Shown here one piece after another: positions 30,640-34,792 of a stretch of 34,792 nt of DNA (positions are counted from its first letter, which is position 1; each line of letters starts with the position of its first letter). The DNA comes from a virus. The DNA is taken from positions 1 through 34,792 of the IMG/VR virus record IMGVR_UViG_3300046411_000278; one strand, 5' to 3'. Under the pieces are notes generated by a model. It was not told the origin of the DNA, ran no database searches, and saw nothing but the letters and a program-made list of their open reading frames with translations. Position numbers and translations under genes: made by a program.

Positions 30640-30667
30640 ATGCTACTCCTATAATTAATTTTATTAC

Positions 30668-30696
30668 ATTATAGCGTATTATGAATAGAATGTCAA
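30668..30696 (-). promoter_or_regulatory. Consensus sigma70 (early) promoter of the dexA-gp44-thyX operon
   Basis: Minus-strand TTGACA, 17-base spacer, TATAAT, matching consensus in all 12 bases and 28 bases upstream of the first gene. The -35 box overlaps the last codons of the upstream HAD gene. Confidence 0.88.
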
Positions 30697-31265
30697 CCTG
30701 TTTTGGTAAGAATTATGTTAAAGATATCTTCCCATGTATCAGCTCTTTTAATGCCTTCATGTTCAAAATCTTTGTTATATGGGTGTGTAATTAGAATAGG
30801 TTTGTGGCCAGCTTCTAAGCCTGCAATAGCATTTTGTGGTTTATCTTCAATCCACCAATGCCCAGGAGCCCAATTTTTTAAATGCTCGTCTTTGTCACTG
30901 CCTGTAGCAATACAAGTACATTCAGTAATTACTTTACCAAATAGCATTTCTAAATTATATTTGCGTAGATATCCTGCATATATATCTTCGCTTTGGCTTG
31001 TTAAACATTCAAAAGTATAGCCTTCATCTTCAAAACGTTCTAACCATTTTACTGCACCTGGAATAGGTTTAAGATATCCCATCCAAGCACTTTCGTTAAA
31101 TCTGTTTGTGAGAGAGTCTGATAGTGCTTGCTCTATTCCAAAGCGTGTGCTTTGTTTATAGACACCTTCTTTTTTTACTTCATAGCCTTTGGAATTCATC
31201 CATTTGGTAAACGCTGGCTCCCATTCTAATAGGACACCGTCTACGTCAGTCAATATTGGTAACAA
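30693..31265 (-). CDS. HAD-family phosphatase (190 aa)
   Basis: LTDVDGVLLEWEPAF supplies the HAD DxDG nucleophile motif at residues 5-10. LTSQSEDI is the motif II Thr/Ser, and WWIEDKPQNA carries the Asp of motif IV. A TTG at 31265, one base after the stop of the MazG-like gene and preceded by AAGG, is chosen because it begins MLPILTDVDG, where this family normally starts; the frame extends to an ATG at 31316, which would overlap its neighbour by 50 bases. Likely a phosphatase for nucleotides or sugars. It follows MazG, so both may handle nucleotide pools. Confidence 0.8.
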   Translation of the reverse strand: MLPILTDVDGVLLEWEPAFTKWMNSKGYEVKKEGVYKQSTRFGIEQALSDSLTNRFNESAWMGYLKPIPGAVKWLERFEDEGYTFECLTSQSEDIYAGYLRKYNLEMLFGKVITECTCIATGSDKDEHLKNWAPGHWWIEDKPQNAIAGLEAGHKPILITHPYNKDFEHEGIKRADTWEDIFNIILTKTG

Positions 31266-31266
31266 T

Positions 31267-31710
31267 TTAGAGATCGCCTTCTTTTCTATTCTCACTGTAA
31301 TGAACATTAAACTCACCGCCCGGATAGCGTGACTTTAATTTGTTTACATTTTCTTCTACGACTTCATTAGGGTCCAACCCAAGTGCCCTACAAGAATTAA
31401 CCCAATACCAAATAATATCGCCAAGTTCTCGTTTAATATGAAACTTAGTTTCATCATCCATAGGCTTACCTTGGAATACACATTTTTTAACAATTTCACT
31501 AAATTCGCCTCCTTCGCTTGCAATACCAGTTGCACCTGTCATTAGTAGTGCAATGTTAACTTCATCATTTAATTCATGTAAGCGTGCCTGTAAAAAACTC
31601 CAGTCGTTTGATTCTTCTGACGTCACACCTTCAACAAATTCCTTGTACTTATTTAAATCTACTTTATTCAATTTCTTCGTCTCTTTCTTTGAGTTCGTGT
31701 TTAATTTCAT
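31267..31710 (-). CDS. MazG-like nucleotide pyrophosphohydrolase (147 aa)
   Basis: The MazG-like EExxE…ExxD pattern is present: GATGIASEGGEFSEIVKK (metal-binding Glu residues) and FHIKRELGDIIWYWVNSCRALGL, with KLKSRYPGGEF as the closing motif. MazG-type enzymes hydrolyse NTPs or dNTPs to NMPs and PPi. Phage versions are proposed to alter (p)ppGpp levels or nucleotide pools. The start is uncertain: ATG at 31710 overlaps the upstream 48-aa gene by 47 bases; a TTG at 31673 is an alternative. Confidence 0.85.
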   Translation of the reverse strand: MKLNTNSKKETKKLNKVDLNKYKEFVEGVTSEESNDWSFLQARLHELNDEVNIALLMTGATGIASEGGEFSEIVKKCVFQGKPMDDETKFHIKRELGDIIWYWVNSCRALGLDPNEVVEENVNKLKSRYPGGEFNVHYSENRKEGDL

Positions 31711-31810
31711 CTTCCGCTTGCATTATTTTATAACGCATTTGGACATCTTCTGTGATATGATAGACTGCGTCTAACTTTCTTAATTTTGCCTTCAGTCCAT
31801 TAGTGGACAA
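31664..31810 (-). CDS. Small charged protein, start uncertain (48 aa)
   Basis: A coding frame between the co-chaperonin and MazG genes, with GLKAKLRKLDAVYHITEDVQ and KIMQAEDEIKHELKERDEEIE, a Lys/Glu-rich likely coiled coil. ATG codons at 31888 and 31870 exist in frame but lie deep inside the co-chaperonin gene; a TTG at 31810 overlaps that gene by only 11 bases and is preferred. Function unknown. Confidence 0.4.
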   Translation of the reverse strand: MSTNGLKAKLRKLDAVYHITEDVQMRYKIMQAEDEIKHELKERDEEIE

Positions 31811-32237
31811 AGTCTTCAGGTCGGGCTTTATCGGAGTGGAAGTCAATTTCTTCTCCAATTCGTAAATCATTATCAGGTGCTTGGTCATTCCAACCTAGAA
31901 CACTTTCTGCTTCAACCATTCTAATTGTCATTGGTTCACCTGCTAATGTAATTTCTAGTCCACGAGTCCAACGACCATGTTCGACCAAAACCCAATCGCC
32001 TACGTCATATGGATCGTTGTTTTCTGGACCCTTTGAATGCACTTGACCCCAACGTGGGTAAATGCCTCTTGATTCACCATCATCACTTCGGATAATAATA
32101 CCACCTTTAGTAGTCTGTTCGCCGAAGTGCATGTTGTGTACTAATACTCTATTTCTTATAGGGCGGATTGAATCAGCAGTAATTGTGCCTTGTACACCCT
32201 TCTTGCCTGCCGCCATTGCTTCATAATCCATAGCCAT
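31800..32237 (-). CDS. GroES/T4 gp31-like co-chaperonin (145 aa)
   Basis: The Cpn10 layout is visible: IRPIRNRVLVHNMHFGEQTTKGGIIIR has the first strand and the mobile loop (Cpn10 has KSxGGIV), then VHSKGPENNDPYDVGDWVLVEHG, matching V.a.G.G...... .vk.Gd.V.y..y. At 145 residues it is longer than GroES (97) and T4 gp31 (111), with extra N- and C-terminal stretches. T4 gp31 replaces GroES so that GroEL can fold the major capsid protein gp23, and the same job is inferred here. An AGAGGTG site precedes the ATG. Confidence 0.75.
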   Translation of the reverse strand: MAMDYEAMAAGKKGVQGTITADSIRPIRNRVLVHNMHFGEQTTKGGIIIRSDDGESRGIYPRWGQVHSKGPENNDPYDVGDWVLVEHGRWTRGLEITLAGEPMTIRMVEAESVLGWNDQAPDNDLRIGEEIDFHSDKARPEDFVH

Positions 32238-32239
32238 TA

Positions 32240-32635
32240 TTATTCACCTCTTTTAGAAAAATTACCGTCTTCGTCTTCAACCCATTCATCAGCTTCTTCT
32301 TTCGCTTCAGCTTTTGTTTGACCTGCTTTTGCTTTAGTAGAACGTGCCTTAGGTTCTTCAACTTCTGTTGTTTCAACTGCTGGTTCTTCTACTGTGGGCT
32401 CTTTTTCAGATGCTTCAAACTCAGTCGGTTCAACATTATCTTCATAATAGTCACGTAATACTTCTTCACGCTTCTTGATAATCTTTCCACCTGGACCTAG
32501 TTCATCGCCTCTAGCATTTACACGAACGTTACCCACTGCTGGTGTAAGTTCATTTCTTTGTCTTAGCAAATCCATATCAATAGCTTTACCTTGCATTGTT
32601 CTGTATTGCTTACGACCTGTTTGCTTTACTGCCAT
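32240..32635 (-). CDS. Conserved T4-like protein of unknown function with acidic low-complexity tail (131 aa)
   Basis: The N-terminal third (TGRKQYRTMQGKAIDMDLLR, then QRNELTPAVGNVRVNARGDELGPGGKI) is a pattern I recall as conserved in marine T4-like phages. The rest (residues 60-131) is Glu/Lys/Ala/Thr-rich and disordered (EPTEFEASEKEPTVEEPAVE). A GGAG site precedes the ATG. It is 2 bases upstream of the co-chaperonin gene, which suggests a shared assembly context. Could be a head or scaffold factor; not resolved. Confidence 0.7.
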   Translation of the reverse strand: MAVKQTGRKQYRTMQGKAIDMDLLRQRNELTPAVGNVRVNARGDELGPGGKIIKKREEVLRDYYEDNVEPTEFEASEKEPTVEEPAVETTEVEEPKARSTKAKAGQTKAEAKEEADEWVEDEDGNFSKRGE

Positions 32636-32660
32636 TTTAGTCTCCTTGTTATATATGTAC

Positions 32661-33200
32661 TTATCTCAGGAACTCATGCCAATCCAGCTCAAACTGGATT
32701 GAATTTATCTTGTGTACACCAATTAAGTATAGCACATAACTTGCTACACTGCTACCTCTACCTACACCCCATACTATATTATTCTTACGCATAAAGTCTA
32801 CTAGATATATCATATAACGTAGCAAGTCTAACATACCACGTTTCTTAAATTCTTCAAGTTCTTCGAATGCTCTTCTGTATTCTTTACCTTGTGCATGATA
32901 ACCGTCTGTAATTAATTTACCTAACACATTATGTTCAACATTTAATGTTTTAAATTCTTCTGGCATAAACCATTCACTTTGACATACTCCATCAAAAGTC
33001 TTTTCATCTACGTCTAATGGAATATATTTTTGTAGTTTATCGAATCCCTGTTCTTCCATAGCATTATTAAACTTATCTATGTCATCACTAGAATCACAGA
33101 GAACTACATGACACTTGTCAATATTACCACTGTAGATCATATCGACCAGGTCACGATTCGAAAATCTGGGTATTCCTAGGCTATCTGTTTTCATAAGCAT
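32661..33200 (-). CDS. DNA polymerase III alpha-subunit-like fragment (179 aa)
   Basis: The last 50 residues, NNIVWGVGRGSSVASYVLYLIGVHKINSIQFELDWHEFLR, follow the DnaE segment GxPVGPGRGSAAGSLVAYxLGITDIDPLxYxLLFERFL. In DnaE that segment leads to the PDIDID catalytic Asp pair; this protein stops before it. The N-terminal 120 residues include LVDMIYSGNIDKC and YHAQGKEYRRAFEELEE. It therefore cannot polymerise on its own; a decoy or regulator of host replication is an inference. Start unsure (ATG at 33200 or 33194), no clear ribosome-binding site; a TTGACA/TAAAAT pair lies directly upstream. Confidence 0.7.
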   Translation of the reverse strand: MLMKTDSLGIPRFSNRDLVDMIYSGNIDKCHVVLCDSSDDIDKFNNAMEEQGFDKLQKYIPLDVDEKTFDGVCQSEWFMPEEFKTLNVEHNVLGKLITDGYHAQGKEYRRAFEELEEFKKRGMLDLLRYMIYLVDFMRKNNIVWGVGRGSSVASYVLYLIGVHKINSIQFELDWHEFLR

Positions 33201-33206
33201 ACTTGT

Positions 33207-33235
33207 ATTTTAACTGATATTAATCAGTTTGTCAA
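33207..33235 (-). promoter_or_regulatory. Candidate sigma70 promoter with palindrome in its spacer
   Basis: TTGACA, 17 bases, TAAAAT on the minus strand. The -10 box ends six bases before the ATG at 33200, so a transcript would start at or near the start codon. The spacer is the inverted repeat AACTGAT-N4-ATCAGTT (33212..33229), which could be an operator. It overlaps the end of the 33210 gene. Confidence 0.45.
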
Positions 33236-33452
33236 GATCTAAATCACTATCTTTGCGATTTTTTTCCTGATCTAGTTTTTCTTTTGCTTCTTTTATTAGA
33301 GCTTCTTGCTTGTAATACTCAATAAATGTGCTTATTTGGTCTTTTACTTGGGGATTATTTGATTGAAAATACTTTTTTGTAAGTTCAGCAACTTTATCAT
33401 AAATTTCGGCAACAGTCATTCCAGAAGTATCTTCTTGAAACGGATGAAGCAT
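33210..33452 (-). CDS. Small protein of unknown function (80 aa)
   Basis: Starts MLHPFQEDTSGMTVAEIYDKVAELTKKY and continues as a charged helix (STFIEYYKQEALIKEAKEKL, then DQEKNRKDSDLDLDK). MLHPF at the start is shared by small proteins of other T4-like phages, as far as I recall. It lies 1 base after a virion-protein gene. Predicted coiled coil; no enzymatic motif. Confidence 0.65.
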   Translation of the reverse strand: MLHPFQEDTSGMTVAEIYDKVAELTKKYFQSNNPQVKDQISTFIEYYKQEALIKEAKEKLDQEKNRKDSDLDLDKLINIS

Positions 33453-33453
33453 T

Positions 33454-34089
33454 TTACTGATAAATTCCTAAATATTCTGCCCAAACAGTAGCACCACTAT
33501 CGTAACTAATGAATTCAAAAACATAATACTTTGTTGCTTCACCAACGCCCGGAGCGCCAATTACTGCTGTGGTATCTCCTGTAGGCCAGTCTGAATGTCT
33601 CTTGAAAGTTCCGCCACCTGCATTACTTGCAAAGGTAACTGTTCTATTTACAGAACTACCTGCGGCTTGATCACTTTTGATATGTAGTCTTACTTTACCA
33701 GCTTTTGCTGTGTCACTTGACCAATTAGCAAATGTTAATGTAATATCTGCACCAAGATTAAACTCTTGAATTGCGCCATTGTCGAGGTTTACGTTTTGGC
33801 TTGTGTTAATAGTAGAGCTAGTTATATAAGCAGTTTCCGTAATATTTTTTGTATTAGCATTTACAATAGTAGTCCCTAAAAAGTTGTTACTACCATCATT
33901 TGGAGGGGTCCCAGGGTCGTATGTTACCCCTTGTGCTGTTGTTCCTTGTAGTGCTGTTATTTCTGCTTTCGCCGCTACAAAGTTGTCGCCTATTATTGTA
34001 AAGTTATCTCTAAAACCTTGTGAATCATTATCTTGTCCTGCTATTGGGTAGTTTTTGTTTACCCCTGTATCGTTAATATTACTTGCCAT
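33454..34089 (-). CDS. Virion structural protein of marine T4-like phages (211 aa)
   Basis: Begins ASNINDTGVNKNYPIAGQDNDSQGFRDNF, a characteristic start of a tail or virion protein seen in marine T4-like phages. The rest is beta-rich and Thr/Asn/Gly-rich (TFANWSSDTAKAGKVRLHIK, GGGTFKRHSDWPTGDTTAVIG) and ends YYVFEFISYDSGATVWAEYLGIYQ. GATAAATA at 34111..34118 plus GAGAGG gives a late promoter and ribosome-binding site just upstream. Fibre or neck role is possible; not proven. Confidence 0.8.
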   Translation of the reverse strand: MASNINDTGVNKNYPIAGQDNDSQGFRDNFTIIGDNFVAAKAEITALQGTTAQGVTYDPGTPPNDGSNNFLGTTIVNANTKNITETAYITSSTINTSQNVNLDNGAIQEFNLGADITLTFANWSSDTAKAGKVRLHIKSDQAAGSSVNRTVTFASNAGGGTFKRHSDWPTGDTTAVIGAPGVGEATKYYVFEFISYDSGATVWAEYLGIYQ

Positions 34090-34110
34090 AGTTTATCCTC
34101 TCGTTGCTAT

Positions 34111-34118
34111 TATTTATC
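34111..34118 (-). promoter_or_regulatory. T4-type late promoter box (GATAAATA)
   Basis: Minus-strand GATAAATA, 21 bases before the virion-protein ATG at 34089, with a GAGAGGAT site between. It lies just before the stop of the next upstream gene. Confidence 0.65.
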
Positions 34119-34122
34119 AGCA

Positions 34123-34792
34123 TTATACGTTGAATTGGTAATTTGCGAACGGAATATATTGTTCGTTACTATTACCGTCTGTACTATCAATATTGTATCT
34201 TTCTATTTCAATATCTAGTTGTTGAAAGTTAAAGTTACTATTATTAATATTTAGAATTATACTATCAGCTTCTCCTGGTTTACAATAACATAGCGGAATA
34301 GCTAATTTGAATCCTAGTTCTGCTTGCCCTACTGTTTGTGCAGTACGCATCCATAGTGGATAAAACTCTCTAAGATTTTTACCAACTGCTCTAATTCTAT
34401 CTCTCATATTAGTTATGTTACTAATATACTTTCTTTGGTCTTTACTATCACTTATTTTAATTGCATCGCTGTCTATTTTGATAGTATTAGTAATAGGACG
34501 CAATCTAATAGGATCTGAACTAATACTGCTATCAATACTTTGACTGCTGATAATAGTACCATCTTGAAGTTCTACTGTAATACTGCCACCCGGGTTAAAA
34601 GATACAGGTCCAAGTCTTGTAAAGATTGCTAAAGATCCAGAAGAAGCTGGACTATTTCCTCCGCCGCCTCTTAATCCTAGTTCAAAAAATCCTTGCCCTG
34701 TTCCAACACCAGTATTGTCATCTGTAATTGAATACTGTACTTGATCTGTTGTAATTTTATTTTGTGTTGAAATAAGAAAGTTAGTGTTAGTT
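34123..34792 (-). CDS. Virion-type protein, C-terminal part (partial, N-terminus beyond right edge)
   Basis: The frame is open from the right edge to its stop at 34123 (222 codons). The residues at the edge read TNTNFLISTQNKITTDQVQY, followed by a Gly-rich FFELGLRGGGGNSPAS, a beta-rich FNPGGSITVELQDGT and a Ser-rich stretch. The C-terminal half has RIRAVGKNLREFYPLWMRTAQT and IPLCYCKPGEADSIIL. A TTG at 34503 looks like a start but is an internal Leu codon of the longer frame. The composition fits a tail, baseplate or fibre-associated protein. Product uncertain because the N-terminus is missing. Confidence 0.6.
   Translation of the reverse strand, partial: TNTNFLISTQNKITTDQVQYSITDDNTGVGTGQGFFELGLRGGGGNSPASSGSLAIFTRLGPVSFNPGGSITVELQDGTIISSQSIDSSISSDPIRLRPITNTIKIDSDAIKISDSKDQRKYISNITNMRDRIRAVGKNLREFYPLWMRTAQTVGQAELGFKLAIPLCYCKPGEADSIILNINNSNFNFQQLDIEIERYNIDSTDGNSNEQYIPFANYQFNV

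Noticed and set aside
34121-34503. Separate 126-aa gene starting at TTG 34503
   Set aside because: The frame continues without a stop to the right edge, so the TTG is an internal Leu codon of a longer partial gene.
1-34792. tRNA genes, CRISPR arrays, insertion sequences, or phage attachment site
   Set aside because: Gaps are all under about 135 bases and none shows a cloverleaf, regular repeats or transposase; a full tRNA search would need a tool.

Overview
This window is a piece of an AT-rich, T4-like marine myovirus genome. The T4 core genes are recognisable: sliding clamp (gp45), family B DNA polymerase (gp43), clamp loader ATPase (gp44), DexA-type exonuclease, a DsbA-like DNA-binding protein and a GroES/gp31-like co-chaperonin. 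Around them are genes typical of marine T4-like phages: phoH, speD-like, thyX, MazG-like, two 2OG-Fe(II) oxygenases and virion proteins of the kind seen in cyanophages and pelagiphages. The ferredoxin is a 7Fe FdxA type and no photosynthesis genes are visible. A heterotrophic, perhaps alphaproteobacterial (SAR11-like) host is therefore more likely than a cyanobacterium, but that is inference. Both ends of the window cut through genes, so this is an internal fragment.

Almost every gene is on the minus strand; only speD and phoH are on the plus strand. Read from left to right: (1) 1-8.3 kb is a replication and metabolism block: a TGT/DpdA-like transglycosylase cut by the left edge, gp45, a nucleotide-sugar trio, gp43, an oxygenase, two small membrane proteins and dsbA. 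(2) 8.3-17.7 kb is a late block rich in proteins that look like internal-head cargo, several with short N-terminal capsid-targeting-like peptides. It includes a 748-residue multidomain protein (HAD, ParB/Srx-like and other modules) and a nucleotidyltransferase. (3) 17.7-20.7 kb holds clpA and an unknown gene. (4) 20.7-25.4 kb holds dnaJ, a lysis cassette (GH19 endolysin, nested Rz/Rz1-type spanins, an extra nested small lipoprotein, a holin candidate) and two virion proteins. (5) 25.5-30.7 kb holds phoH on the plus strand, then thyX, oxygenase, parvulin, ferredoxin, nucleotidyltransferase, P-loop kinase, gp44, dexA and two tiny membrane proteins. (6) 30.7-33.2 kb holds HAD, MazG-like and co-chaperonin genes and a PolIII-alpha-like fragment. 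(7) 33.2-34.8 kb holds a small gene and virion proteins running off the right edge.

The promoters divide the map. Near-perfect sigma70 sites (TTGACA or TTGACT, 17-bp spacer, TATAAT) lie upstream of gp45, dsbA, clpA and the dexA/gp44 operon. T4-type late boxes (NATAAATA or NCTAAATA) lie upstream of structural, lysis and cargo genes, speD and phoH. The two most striking features are a dispersed protein-quality-control set (ClpA with an intact IGF ClpP-docking motif, DnaJ, a gp31-like co-chaperonin, a parvulin and a possible N-degron aminoacyl-transferase-like protein) and the block of probable capsid-packaged enzymes.

Intergenic space is very small: no gene-free stretch exceeds about 135 bases. 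I saw no tRNA gene, CRISPR array, IS element or convincing intrinsic terminator.
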